From JAKFYM01 sp964416595 (lineage in GTDB: Bacteria > Bdellovibrionota > UBA1018 > CAIPTA01), in NCBI GenBank assembly GCA_964416595.1, contig CAYQES010000005.1:69789-133788 (forward strand): a DNA stretch of 64,000 nucleotides. Direction: 5' to 3'. Under the pieces are notes generated by a model. That model did no database searches. It was not told the origin of the DNA and was given only the letters and a program-made list of their open reading frames with translations. How positions within the stretch are numbered: position 1 is the stretch's first letter; every line of letters begins with the position of its first letter. Shown here piece after piece: positions 16,265-24,999 of the stretch. Made by a program: the position numbers and the translations under genes.

Positions 16265-16959
16265 ACCCCGTGCCCGTGGGGAGAACGGGCCTCCCGTTTG
16301 TACATGTTCATGGCTTCCATCACTTTTTGGTAATAGCCAAGGGGGAGTTCTTCACCGGCGTTTAAGCGCTTTCTCACAGCAGCGGGGCCCATATTATAGG
16401 CCATGAGCATATGTGCGGGGCTAGGAAAACGGGACTTTAAAAAGAGGATGTAGCGGAGCCCAAGCTCTATATTTACTTTTGGATCCTCTAAAGTGCCTAC
16501 ACCCTGGTAGGGAATTCCTAGATCCGCGGCCAACTCCTGGGCCGTGGCCGGCATCAGTTGCATCAAACCCACCGCACCTTTGGGTGAAACAATGGCCGGA
16601 TGAAAACCGCTCTCCACTTGGATCACGGAAAGAACAAATAGGGGCGAGATTTTATACTGCCGGCTCTTCAGTACTATATAAAGAGAGATGTCTTGGATTT
16701 TATCTTTGGGCCAGTGCACGGGGTCAGCTTGTTGTGCAATGAGTCTGCCCACCGTATGACTCTCGGTCAAAATGGTTTGGGACAAGAACTTCGGTTGCAG
16801 CGATTTTACTTGTAATGGCTTCAGGCCCTCTTCTAAAAAAGGACTTGGAATAAAAGCTGGAGACGGATTTTTCTCCAATAGCACCGAGCCTCCCCAAACC
16901 AGGGGAAAGAAAGGTATACCGAATAAAAATAGTCGGTTAATGACCGCGGTATTTTTCAT
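16255..16959 (-). CDS. Lytic transglycosylase, SLT domain
   Basis: 234 residues with an N-terminal hydrophobic signal or anchor (about 9-25), a linker and a C-terminal SLT domain: SVIQVESGFHP with the catalytic Glu, SPKGAVGLMQLMPATAQELA, then NIELGLRYILFL and AYNMGPAAV. It cleaves peptidoglycan glycan strands in the periplasm with 1,6-anhydro-muropeptide formation. The 3' end runs 10 bases into queC, so the two are probably co-transcribed despite unrelated functions. Confidence 0.9.
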   Translation of the reverse strand: MKNTAVINRLFLFGIPFFPLVWGGSVLLEKNPSPAFIPSPFLEEGLKPLQVKSLQPKFLSQTILTESHTVGRLIAQQADPVHWPKDKIQDISLYIVLKSRQYKISPLFVLSVIQVESGFHPAIVSPKGAVGLMQLMPATAQELAADLGIPYQGVGTLEDPKVNIELGLRYILFLKSRFPSPAHMLMAYNMGPAAVRKRLNAGEELPLGYYQKVMEAMNMYKREARSPHGHGVWL

Positions 16960-17011
16960 GCCTGGGTGAGCTATCCCTTACCACAGTGCGTTGTCAACTA
17001 AAGGAACGGAA

Positions 17012-18073
17012 ATGACCTTAGAAAATGCGATTATTATAGGTTTAGTGGCTTTAGGAGCCCTTTTATTGGTCTTTTTTTACCGAAGATCCGCTTCTAGCAA
17101 GGCTTTAGAGAAAACCACCACTACCTCTCCCACCACCACAACTACCCCCCCAAAAGCCCCTTTGGACCCCTGGGAACCAGCCCTCAAAAAGAGCCGGGAA
17201 CCCCTTCTAGCCCGGCTACGTGACACCCTGCAAGAACTCACCACAGGTGAAAGTTGGAGCCCCACTCACCCGGTTTGGGAGAGCCTGGAAGAAACACTAT
17301 TGGCTGCAGATATGGGGCCTGCGATGTCGGACCGTTTGCTCACCGCTTTAAAAAAAGATTTTCGGGAAAAACCCGAACCAGAAACGTTGAAAACCAAACT
17401 TCGGGAAAAAATGCTCGCAGTTTTTGAAAACCTACCAGTCACCACTTCACCTACCACACCCAAACCCTTCATCACTCTCCTCATCGGCGTGAACGGAGCG
17501 GGCAAAACCACCACCGCCGGAAAACTTGCGGCCCAGGCCAAAGCCCAAGGAAAAAAAGTGATCTTAGGGGCTGGCGATACATTCCGAGCCGCCGCTGTGG
17601 AGCAATTACAAACCTGGGCCGATCGCATCGGCGTGGAATGCGTGGTGCCCGCCCAAGGCGCCAATCCCGCTGCCGTGGCCTTTGATGCGGTGGCCGCGGC
17701 GATTGCACGGGATGCGGATGAAGCCATCATCGACACTGCCGGGCGTCTCCATACCAAGGACAATCTCATGGAAGAATTGCGCAAGGTGAAACGGGTGATC
17801 GAGAAAAAAATCCCCGGCGCTCCCCATCGAGTGCTCTTGGTGCTCGACGCCACCCTCGGCCAGAACGCCCTTCAGCAGGCCAAGGAATTCACCGCTGCTA
17901 CTCCGGCCACGGGCGTTGTGCTCACAAAGCTCGATGGCTCTTCTAAGGGCGGTGCGGCATTTGCCGTGGCCGCGGATTTAGGCTTACCTGTTCTCTATGT
18001 GGGCATTGGCGAGGGTGTGGAGGATCTCCGACCCTTTTCCGCCACAGAATTCGTGCAGCATTTACTACCATGA
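17012..18073 (+). CDS. ftsY: Signal recognition particle receptor FtsY
   Basis: 353 residues. The ATG at 17012 follows AAAGGAA; an upstream TTG at 16991 is less likely. The protein begins with a membrane segment (ENAIIIGLVALGALLLVFFY) and a short Thr/Pro-rich linker (about 30-50) instead of the long acidic A domain of E. coli. The NG domain has G1 GVNGAGKTTTAGKLA, DTAGRLHTKDNLMEEL and TKLDGSSKGGAAFAV. It docks ribosome-SRP complexes at the inner membrane. The stop overlaps the next gene by 4 bases (ATGA). Confidence 0.96.
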   Translation: MTLENAIIIGLVALGALLLVFFYRRSASSKALEKTTTTSPTTTTTPPKAPLDPWEPALKKSREPLLARLRDTLQELTTGESWSPTHPVWESLEETLLAADMGPAMSDRLLTALKKDFREKPEPETLKTKLREKMLAVFENLPVTTSPTTPKPFITLLIGVNGAGKTTTAGKLAAQAKAQGKKVILGAGDTFRAAAVEQLQTWADRIGVECVVPAQGANPAAVAFDAVAAAIARDADEAIIDTAGRLHTKDNLMEELRKVKRVIEKKIPGAPHRVLLVLDATLGQNALQQAKEFTAATPATGVVLTKLDGSSKGGAAFAVAADLGLPVLYVGIGEGVEDLRPFSATEFVQHLLP

Positions 18074-18675
18074 AGTTTGACACTAGTCCCCCGGGGCTGG
18101 AAAATCATGGGATGAGAAATCTGCGCAAACACCTGGTGATCAATCCTGTATTTCAGGTGAAATTTGCCATTTTATTTACCCTAGCCGTACTAGTGTTCAG
18201 CTCCATCTTTCCGGCTTTTGTGTACATCATGTTCGGCTCACTGGAACAAAATGAACTATTTAAAAACCCCCAGGCTATGCAGGGCTTACGGGAAGCCCGT
18301 TATGATTTTATTATTTTCCTTGGTCTGTGCGGCCTCTGTACTGCCATCACAGCCTTCGGCCTCGCCCTTTTTCATTCCCATCGCATAGCGGGCCCTCTCT
18401 ATAAATTGCGGATCTCGATGGTGGCCATGCAACAGGGAATCTTGGACCAACACATTCGCTTTCGGGAAAACGATAACTTTCCCGAATTGGCCGATGGTTT
18501 CAACGCCATGACCGACTCCATCTTCATCCGCCGCCGCCGGGATTTTGAGCGGGTAAATTCCGTAATCCCCAAATTGGAACGCTTGCAGCAATCCCTCACG
18601 GGTGAAGAGCAAGCCTCCGTTACCGAAGTGCTCACGGCTCTCCAAGAATTAAGCCGCGAACTTCCTTTGAAATAA
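18070..18675 (+). CDS. HAMP-domain membrane protein without output domain
   Basis: 201 residues with two membrane helices (about 30-55 and 76-102) separated by only about 20 residues, then a HAMP-like segment (HRIAGPLYKLRISMVAMQQG, ending in FPELADGFNAMTD) and a C-terminal coil. There is no methyl-accepting, kinase or cyclase domain. It could scaffold or modulate another membrane protein through its HAMP coil. A later ATG at 18112 is an alternative start. It lies between ftsY (4-base overlap) and slt (1-base gap), so it belongs to this operon. Function unknown. Confidence 0.75.
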   Translation: MKFDTSPPGLENHGMRNLRKHLVINPVFQVKFAILFTLAVLVFSSIFPAFVYIMFGSLEQNELFKNPQAMQGLREARYDFIIFLGLCGLCTAITAFGLALFHSHRIAGPLYKLRISMVAMQQGILDQHIRFRENDNFPELADGFNAMTDSIFIRRRRDFERVNSVIPKLERLQQSLTGEEQASVTEVLTALQELSRELPLK

Positions 18676-18676
18676 A

Positions 18677-20482
18677 ATGATTCTCTTTACGCTACTTTTT
18701 TCATTTACAGCTTGGAGTAATTCCAATTTACCACCGGAGCTCGCCACTTTTTTGGGCCCGCCGCCCGCTAATTTTCAAAAGAAATACATAAAACCCGCCA
18801 AGGATTTAAAAAAAGCCCTAGAGCATTTAGCAGCAGGCAAGAAAGAACAAGCTGCAAAAGAACTCAGCGCTCTTTCAAAAAATAATGAAATGGCGGAGCA
18901 CGCCACTTATGCTTTGATTCAACTCCACCGAGAGAAAAAATCTTTTGCCCAAAGCACAGCCTTAGCCAATAACTTTTTGTACCAATACCCAAGCTCTCCA
19001 TACCGGCAGGAATTGCAAGATATCGTAGACCAAAATGACTGCGACCAAGGCCTCTCCGAAATCAAAAACAAAAAAAATCGCACACAGGGCGCAGAACTTT
19101 TATGGCGCTGCCTACAGAAAACCCCATGGAAAGCTTGGGTAGATAAAGAAATCCAAGTGGAGGCGCTCTACGATTTTTACAAATCCAGCAAAAACCCTCT
19201 GCTCGGGCCCTTTGTTTCCGAACTACTGCAGGCTTTACCCGCCGCCACTAAAATGCGGACCAGGATCCAAAAAGAAATTTCCAGCACCGATTTACGGGTC
19301 TACGCCATGGGAGCACGTTTCCGCTCCAAAACGGAAACACCAGCGGGGGTGAAAGCCCTCTACCCCGATGTAGATCTCTTTGACCAAGGCATGCAAGCCG
19401 TGTTGGAAAATCGTTGGTCCGATGCCAACGGCCTTTTCAAAAAAATGGTCGCGGATTTCCCCCAGTCTGAGCATTTAGATCGCGCCCAATACTGGATCGC
19501 CCGCTCCGAAGAAAGTTTGGGTAATAAGGAAGAAGCCACAAAAAAATACGAAGAAATCTACGCCCAATCCCCACTCACCTACTATGGCCTGCAAAGCGGC
19601 CTGCGTTTGAAAAAAGATCTTTCTTTGCTTGTAACCCCCGCCTCCATCACGCCTGAATCCATGCAAGGCACTTTGCTTTTAGGCCAAGCGGTGGCACTTT
19701 GGCGGCTCTATGCTTTATTGCAAGAAGGCTTAATTGACCAAGCCCGCGTGGAAGCAAAAACTTTATTCCAGTATCGTCCAGGCGGCTTCACTTTTGGCCA
19801 AGAGAACGCCAGCGGCGCGGTGCTCACCGCCCTCCTCTATCATACTGCGGGGTATTCTTTGGCGGCTTTCTCCCACGCCTATGCGGCGGTTTCTTTGGAT
19901 GCATCTCAGCTCAATGCCTTCACCTTGGATCTCATTTTCCCCTATACTTTCGCCAAGGCTTTCACTGCTGCCAGCGAAAAAAGTGGTGTACATCCCTTAT
20001 TACTACTCTCTGTAGCCAAACAAGAATCCGCTTTTATCCCCAATGCGGTTTCCCGCTCTAATGCTTTAGGTTTGATGCAACTTCTTTTATCCACCGCCAG
20101 GGATATGGATCCTCGTCTTACGCCCCAACAATTATTTGAGCCCGAAACCAACACAGAATTTGGCTCCCGTTATTTGCAAAAACTTCTGGAACGCTATGAT
20201 GGCAATATTGCTTTGGCCCTAGCCGGTTATAATGCTGGGCCCACCCGGGCGAGCCAATGGCAAAAGCGAATGCTAGAATTCGCCAGCATGAAACAGGCCT
20301 TTGACGTGGACACTTTCATCGACACCATCCCCTTCACAGAAACCCGCCGTTATGTAGGATCGATCCTGCGCAACTACGCCTGGTACAAGCTCTTAAATAA
20401 AGATGGTAAGATTGAAAAAATCGAGGAGCTCGCATTCCAATGGCAAAAAAATCCCGAACCAGAGAAACCCAAGAGCATCTAA
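18677..20482 (+). CDS. slt: Soluble lytic murein transglycosylase, Slt70-like
   Basis: 601 residues: signal peptide (about 1-15), a long superhelical TPR-like region (about 40-420) and a C-terminal SLT domain with SVAKQESAFIPNAVSRSNAL (catalytic Glu), LGLMQLLLSTARDM, EFGSRYLQKLLERY and LALAGYNAGPTRASQW, then PFTETRRYVGSILRNYAWY. This is the domain order of Slt70. It degrades peptidoglycan glycan strands in the periplasm and may take part in recycling. Its 3' end overlaps the thioesterase gene by 43 bases. Confidence 0.92.
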   Translation: MILFTLLFSFTAWSNSNLPPELATFLGPPPANFQKKYIKPAKDLKKALEHLAAGKKEQAAKELSALSKNNEMAEHATYALIQLHREKKSFAQSTALANNFLYQYPSSPYRQELQDIVDQNDCDQGLSEIKNKKNRTQGAELLWRCLQKTPWKAWVDKEIQVEALYDFYKSSKNPLLGPFVSELLQALPAATKMRTRIQKEISSTDLRVYAMGARFRSKTETPAGVKALYPDVDLFDQGMQAVLENRWSDANGLFKKMVADFPQSEHLDRAQYWIARSEESLGNKEEATKKYEEIYAQSPLTYYGLQSGLRLKKDLSLLVTPASITPESMQGTLLLGQAVALWRLYALLQEGLIDQARVEAKTLFQYRPGGFTFGQENASGAVLTALLYHTAGYSLAAFSHAYAAVSLDASQLNAFTLDLIFPYTFAKAFTAASEKSGVHPLLLLSVAKQESAFIPNAVSRSNALGLMQLLLSTARDMDPRLTPQQLFEPETNTEFGSRYLQKLLERYDGNIALALAGYNAGPTRASQWQKRMLEFASMKQAFDVDTFIDTIPFTETRRYVGSILRNYAWYKLLNKDGKIEKIEELAFQWQKNPEPEKPKSI

Positions 20483-20910
20483 ATCCCGAAGCAAGCGGTT
20501 ACTTGCGCTCCTATCGCCGGATCGTGATGTACGAAGATCTAAACTCCGCGGGCACCATTTTCGGAGGCAAACTCGTGGCCTGGATCGACGAAGGCACCGC
20601 CATCTACGCGAGCTGCCAGATGAACGCTCGGCGGATCGTGACCAAAAAAATCTCCGAATTGATTTTCAACCAACCGGCAAAACTTGGCGATATGTTGGAA
20701 ATCTGGTGCAAGGTGGCCCACCAAGGCCGCACTTCTCTCACGATCAGCACCGTAGTAACCCGTCGCACCTTTGCGGATGATCCGGCGGAACCAAAATCTT
20801 CCGTGAACAGCTACCAACTAAAGCCCGAAGCGGAAATCTGCCGTTGTGAACTCGTGTTTGTTTCTGTGGACGAAAAAGGCCGCCCGCGGCCGTGGAATAA
20901 AGAAAAATAG
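20440..20910 (+). CDS. Acyl-CoA thioesterase, hotdog fold (YciA/BACH-like)
   Basis: 156 residues. Hotdog features: MYEDLNSAGTIFGGKLVAWID (20 residues or fewer of it are diagnostic: DLNSAGTIFGGKL), then SELIFNQPAKLGDMLEIWCKV and GRTSLTISTVV, and a final CELVFVSVDEKGRP. These proteins hydrolyse acyl-CoA thioesters in the cytoplasm. The chosen ATG overlaps slt by 43 bases; an internal ATG at 20527 would cut into the hotdog core, so the longer form is kept. It may work with the acyl-CoA ligase at 27.4 kb (inference). Confidence 0.88.
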   Translation: MAKKSRTRETQEHLNPEASGYLRSYRRIVMYEDLNSAGTIFGGKLVAWIDEGTAIYASCQMNARRIVTKKISELIFNQPAKLGDMLEIWCKVAHQGRTSLTISTVVTRRTFADDPAEPKSSVNSYQLKPEAEICRCELVFVSVDEKGRPRPWNKEK

Positions 20911-20912
20911 AT

Positions 20913-21182
20913 TTACTGCGAAATATCGTTCTTGATCAAACTCAAATGCCGCTGAGAAGCGGCTTGGCCCCGGCGGCCTTTCCACAAGATCTCCACGTTC
21001 TGGGCGTGGGTAGTAACATGCTCATTCCGATGCATCACCTCCACCACACCGTTACGGTAGAGGGTTACATACGCATCTTCTAAGTAAGTAGGATCTTCGC
21101 CTAAATAATAGAAAATCACCCGATGGGCGGGCCCAGAGTGCAGGGCGAAAAACATGCGCTGGATGCTTTGCCAGAAAGACAT
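20913..21182 (-). CDS. Small conserved-looking cytoplasmic protein, unknown
   Basis: 89 residues from an ATG at 21182; a TTG extension to 21218 is possible but would start inside a hairpin. The protein has no signal peptide. A beta-rich core (HRVIFYYLGEDPTYLEDAYV, then VTLYRNGVVEVMHRNEHVTT) suggests a small ligand- or RNA-binding fold, but I recognise no named family. It converges on the thioesterase gene with a 2-base gap and follows the DUF72 gene. No clear RBS is visible. Confidence 0.6.
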   Translation of the reverse strand: MSFWQSIQRMFFALHSGPAHRVIFYYLGEDPTYLEDAYVTLYRNGVVEVMHRNEHVTTHAQNVEILWKGRRGQAASQRHLSLIKNDISQ

Positions 21183-21202
21183 AAAACTAGATCTAACGGA
21201 AA

Positions 21203-21223
21203 CCCGCTTGCGAGACAAGCGGG
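21203..21223 (-). terminator. Hairpin between the DUF72 gene and the small unknown gene, possible weak terminator
   Basis: Perfect 8-base arms CCCGCTTG (21203-21210) and CAAGCGGG (21216-21223) with loop CGAGA. On the minus strand only TTTCCGTT follows, so termination would be weak. It lies 73 bases past the DUF72 stop. Confidence 0.45.
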
Positions 21224-21296
21224 CAAAAACTGATTAAAATAGTTTTAGAAAAAGTGGTACAAAAACAATGCCTTTACTTTGTTTACACGGGCGGGC

Positions 21297-22277
21297 TCAC
21301 ACCTGTCTCACCAAATCCAGCATGGCCCCCACCGTATGGGGCGCAGATCCTTCCAAGCGATTGTTTATCAAAAAGTAGGCCTTCTTGCCTTTCCGTAGAG
21401 CGTCCATTGCCAGCAGGGCTAAATCCTCACGGCCCTCTTGGTAAATATCTTTTATTTCCTTATAGGGCTGGAACAAGCGCACAGCTTCTTCGTAAGTGCG
21501 GCCCTCCCGGAGTAACCCTAACGCCACCACGGGTAGATCCGAACAACCGCCTTTTAAATAGGCTTGCCACTGGGTTCGTAAAGAGGGCATGCCTGTCCAT
21601 AAACAAAACACGGGGGAAACTTCTAATTCTTTTAAAAGCCCATAAAACTCCGGCGTAACCAAGGCGGGATTGCGGATCTCCACTCCGTAGGCCAGATCCC
21701 GGGGCACTTCCTGGAAAAATGCCTTCAGTTTCCCTAAATCCTTTTCTTCTAAACCAGAAAACTCGAACAACACCACACCTAGGCGGCCCTGCAGGCGGCG
21801 CACGGGTTCACAGAATTGCTGGCGGAATAAGCCTGCGTCCAAATAATCGGGATTTTCTTTCCCAGCCCACTTGCCATAGGCCGGTAAATTCGGAAACGAA
21901 GCCATGGTGATCCGCTTCGTGACTTTTGGGCAAAGGCGAAAATTTTCCGGCGTGCTTTCCACCAAATAGCTCATCATTTCCGCTAGGGGCCAAGTGAAGT
22001 AAGTGAAATCCACTCCCACACAGGGAAAGTAGGAAGTGTATTCCCGCAAGGATGCTCTCTGGAACTGTGCCTCGGAAGCATAGCCGCCCTGGTAGATCAT
22101 TCCTTCCCAACCCCGGTACTTCCAAGAACTCGTGCCCAAATAAATCCCTTGGGCCGCGAGGCGAAACAATTCTTTGGGATCAAAGGGCGGACGCACTGGT
22201 TTCCCGCCCACGGGGGCGTGCATGAAAAAAAAGCTCTCTTGTAGATCAGAGCTCATGCGGTCTGCACCTTTACTCAT
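21297..22277 (-). CDS. DUF72 family protein (YecE-like)
   Basis: 326 residues. DUF72 hallmarks are a TIM-barrel-like start (IYLGTSSWKYRGWEG), a segment with YTSYFPCVGVDFTYF, RLCPKVTKRIT, LGVVLFEFSGL, YGVEIRNPAL and a C-terminal KAYFLINNRLEGSAPHTVGAM. The biochemical role of the family is not established to my knowledge. The start overlaps the ychF stop by 4 bases (ATGA), so it is translated from the prs-pth-ychF transcript. Confidence 0.88.
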   Translation of the reverse strand: MSKGADRMSSDLQESFFFMHAPVGGKPVRPPFDPKELFRLAAQGIYLGTSSWKYRGWEGMIYQGGYASEAQFQRASLREYTSYFPCVGVDFTYFTWPLAEMMSYLVESTPENFRLCPKVTKRITMASFPNLPAYGKWAGKENPDYLDAGLFRQQFCEPVRRLQGRLGVVLFEFSGLEEKDLGKLKAFFQEVPRDLAYGVEIRNPALVTPEFYGLLKELEVSPVFCLWTGMPSLRTQWQAYLKGGCSDLPVVALGLLREGRTYEEAVRLFQPYKEIKDIYQEGREDLALLAMDALRKGKKAYFLINNRLEGSAPHTVGAMLDLVRQV

Positions 22278-23374
22278 ACGTTAAAGCGAAAATGCATGAT
22301 GTCCCCATCCCGCACCACGTATTCTTTACCCTCTAAGCGAAACAAACCTTTGGCTTTGATCTCCGCCTCGGAACCCAAACGCACAAGGTCGTCGAAGTGA
22401 TACACTTCGGCCTTGATGAAACCTTTTTCAAAATCCGTATGGATCACGCCGGCGGTTTGCGGGGCTTTCCAACCTTCGTGGAAAGTCCAGGCGCGCACTT
22501 CTTTTTCCCCCGCAGTGAAATAGGTGCACAAGCCCAATAATTTGTAAGCGGCGCGGATCAAGCGGGAGAGGCCATCTTCCTTCAAACCCAAAGATTCGAG
22601 CATTTCTTTTTTATCGTTGCCCTCGAGCTCCACGAGTTCCGATTCAATTTTTCCGCAGATGGAAACTATGCCGCTTTTTTCTTTTTCCGCGTAGTCTTTT
22701 AGCTTTTTGTAAAAAGGGCTTTCTTCCGGATTGGCCACGTAATCTTCCGATACATTACCCACGTACAACACTTTCTTTACTGTCATGAGGTGAAGATCTT
22801 TGAGTTCGTGGAGTTCTTTTTCATCCAGGTTTAGGGCCCGCACGGGCGTGCCCGCTTCCAGAGCAGATTTCACTTTTTTCAACACTTCCGCCTGCTTCCC
22901 GAAAGTCTTGGGATCCCGGGCAGCACTTTTTTCCACAATTGGATAGCGTTTGGAAACGGTTTCCAAATCCGCAAGCATGAGCTCGGTGTCGATCACGGAA
23001 ACGTCCCTGAGGGGATCCACGGAGCCATCCACATGGATCACGTTGGGATCATCAAAGCAGCGCACCACATGCACGATGGCGGTGGCTTCCCGAATATTGG
23101 CCAAAAATTTATTGCCGAGGCCTTCGCCCTTGGAAGCACCCTTCACGATGCCGGCGATATCCACGAATTCCATGCTGGCGGGAATGGTTTGCTGGGGCTT
23201 CACGCGACGGGTGATTTCGTCCAAACGGGGATCGGGCACTTTCACCACGCCCACGTTGGGATCGATGGTGCAAAAAGGGAAGTTCGAAGCGGCCACCTTG
23301 GCGTTGGTGAGCGCATTAAACAAGGTGGACTTTCCCACGTTCGGTAGACCTACAATCCCGCAACTTAAACCCAT
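22274..23374 (-). CDS. ychF: Obg-type ATPase/GTPase YchF
   Basis: 366 residues, standard length. P-loop GIVGLPNVGKSTLFNALT, switch region SNFPFCTIDPNVG, DIAGIVKGASKGEGLGN, a coiled-coil insertion (about 130-200) and the C-terminal TGS-like domain (TFHEGWKAPQTAGVIHTD, FRLEGKEYVVRDGDIMHFRF). YchF prefers ATP and is linked to ribosome and oxidative-stress functions. It follows pth by 3 bases. Confidence 0.97.
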   Translation of the reverse strand: MGLSCGIVGLPNVGKSTLFNALTNAKVAASNFPFCTIDPNVGVVKVPDPRLDEITRRVKPQQTIPASMEFVDIAGIVKGASKGEGLGNKFLANIREATAIVHVVRCFDDPNVIHVDGSVDPLRDVSVIDTELMLADLETVSKRYPIVEKSAARDPKTFGKQAEVLKKVKSALEAGTPVRALNLDEKELHELKDLHLMTVKKVLYVGNVSEDYVANPEESPFYKKLKDYAEKEKSGIVSICGKIESELVELEGNDKKEMLESLGLKEDGLSRLIRAAYKLLGLCTYFTAGEKEVRAWTFHEGWKAPQTAGVIHTDFEKGFIKAEVYHFDDLVRLGSEAEIKAKGLFRLEGKEYVVRDGDIMHFRFNV

Positions 23375-23377
23375 AAA

Positions 23378-23941
23378 TTATCCTTTTCGGTTGAAACGAT
23401 TCATGGCCTCATTCGCTTTTCCCGCTAAGCAAAGATCAATGGCCTCACACACATTGGGCATTTCCTTTTCCCAAAAATCTAATTCTGTTTTGTCCAAGTT
23501 TCCTAACACATAATCGGGCACCTTCATCTCCGGATGCGTAGGGCGCCCGATGCCCAAACGTAAGCGCAAATACTCTTCCCCCAAATCGCTCAAAGAACGC
23601 AAACCGTTATGGCCCGCATGACCCCCACCTTTTTTTAGGCGGAAAGTCATGGGGGGAATATCCAATTCGTCGTGCACCACGAGCAAATCTTCCACTCCTA
23701 ATTTATAAAATCGCATGGCCTCACCCACAGCCTCGCCTGAGCGATTCATAAAGGTGAGCGGCTTTAGCACGAGCACATCTTCTTCACCGCATTTTAGCCG
23801 TGCCGTTTGCGAATGAAATTCTTCCTTACGAAACTCTTCGCCCTTCAAAAGCACCCAAGCTTCCACGGCTAAAAAACCGAGATTGTGGCGATTGATGAGA
23901 TGCTTGCGACCAGGATTACCAAGACCCACCAAGAGCTTCAC
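23378..23941 (-). CDS. pth: Peptidyl-tRNA hydrolase
   Basis: 187 residues. LLVGLGNPGRKHLINRHNLGF contains the conserved Asn and the catalytic His; the active-site region continues with LKPLTFMNRSGEAV, VVHDELDIPPMTFRLKKGGG and HAGHNGLRSL. It recycles peptidyl-tRNA dropped by ribosomes. It starts 9 bases after prs and is 3 bases before ychF. The rplY/ctc gene that often lies between prs and pth is missing here. Confidence 0.97.
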   Translation of the reverse strand: MKLLVGLGNPGRKHLINRHNLGFLAVEAWVLLKGEEFRKEEFHSQTARLKCGEEDVLVLKPLTFMNRSGEAVGEAMRFYKLGVEDLLVVHDELDIPPMTFRLKKGGGHAGHNGLRSLSDLGEEYLRLRLGIGRPTHPEMKVPDYVLGNLDKTELDFWEKEMPNVCEAIDLCLAGKANEAMNRFNRKG

Positions 23942-23950
23942 GGAAACTCC

Positions 23951-24919
23951 TTAGTCGAAAAGCGAGCTCACGGAATCATGAAAGTGAATCCTGCGGATAG
24001 CTTCTCCGAGCAAGCCGGCCACGGAAAGCACGTCGATTTTTCCGCAGGCCTGGGCCTCCGCCGAAAGAGGAATTGTATCGGTGCAAACTAATTTCTTGAT
24101 GCAGCTTTCTTTTAAGCGGCCAATGGCGGGGCCCGAAAGAACTGGATGGGTGGCGCAAGCAAACACTTCTTTGGCTCCATTTTTCACGAGGGATTCGGCG
24201 GCTTCCGTGAGGGTGCCCGCGGTGTCCACCATATCGTCGAGAATCAAGGCGCGCATTCCCGCCACATCACCCACCACGTGCATGGCTTTAGCCACGTTGG
24301 GGCCCGTGCGGCGTTTGTCGATCATGGCCACTTTTGCGTCCACTTTTTTCGCATAGGCGCGAGCCCGTTCCACACCACCCGCATCAGGAGAAACGATCAC
24401 TAGATCTTCCCCTGAGCCGCCCACGCAAAGATTTTCCCGGATGTAATTGAGCAATACGGGCCGAGCAAAAAGGTTATCAAAAGGAATATTAAAAAAGCCC
24501 TGGATCTGGCCAGAGTGCAAATCGAGAGAAACCACCCGATTGATACCGGCTGCAGTGAGAAGATCCGCCACAAGTTTGGCCGTGATCGGCGTGCGCGGAG
24601 CTACTTTTCGATCCTGGCGGGCGTAACCGTAGTAAGGCATCACGGCCGTGATCGATTTCACGCTGGCGCGCTTCAAAGCATCGGCCATGATCAAGAGTTC
24701 CATGAGGTTATCATTCACAGGAGCGCAGGTGCTTTGCACCACATACACATCCTGGCCACGCACGCTTTCATGGATTTCAGCGAAAATTTCTTTGTCACTG
24801 AAGCGGCGTAAATCCGCTTGGCCTACCTCAACTCCAAGGCATTCGGCGATCTTCTGCGCCAAGGGGCGATTGGAATTCCCCGCAAAGATATGCAACCTGG
24901 AACGGGTGGTGGGAGACAT
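23951..24919 (-). CDS. prs: Ribose-phosphate pyrophosphokinase
   Basis: 322 residues from the ATG at 24919, close to the family length of about 315; an in-frame ATG at 24955 is less likely and neither has a strong RBS. Signatures: IFAGNSNRPLAQKIAECLG, DLHSGQIQGFFNIPFDNL and the PRPP-binding loop LILDDMVDTAGTLTEAA. It makes PRPP from ribose-5-phosphate and ATP for nucleotide, His and Trp synthesis. First gene of the prs-pth-ychF-DUF72 operon; divergent from tsaD. Confidence 0.96.
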   Translation of the reverse strand: MSPTTRSRLHIFAGNSNRPLAQKIAECLGVEVGQADLRRFSDKEIFAEIHESVRGQDVYVVQSTCAPVNDNLMELLIMADALKRASVKSITAVMPYYGYARQDRKVAPRTPITAKLVADLLTAAGINRVVSLDLHSGQIQGFFNIPFDNLFARPVLLNYIRENLCVGGSGEDLVIVSPDAGGVERARAYAKKVDAKVAMIDKRRTGPNVAKAMHVVGDVAGMRALILDDMVDTAGTLTEAAESLVKNGAKEVFACATHPVLSGPAIGRLKESCIKKLVCTDTIPLSAEAQACGKIDVLSVAGLLGEAIRRIHFHDSVSSLFD

Positions 24920-24999
24920 GTGTGGCACTATACCCGCCGACCACCCCCATTTCAATGGATTGTTATTGAGAGTAGCGCCGCTTTAGCATAACAAAAGGC

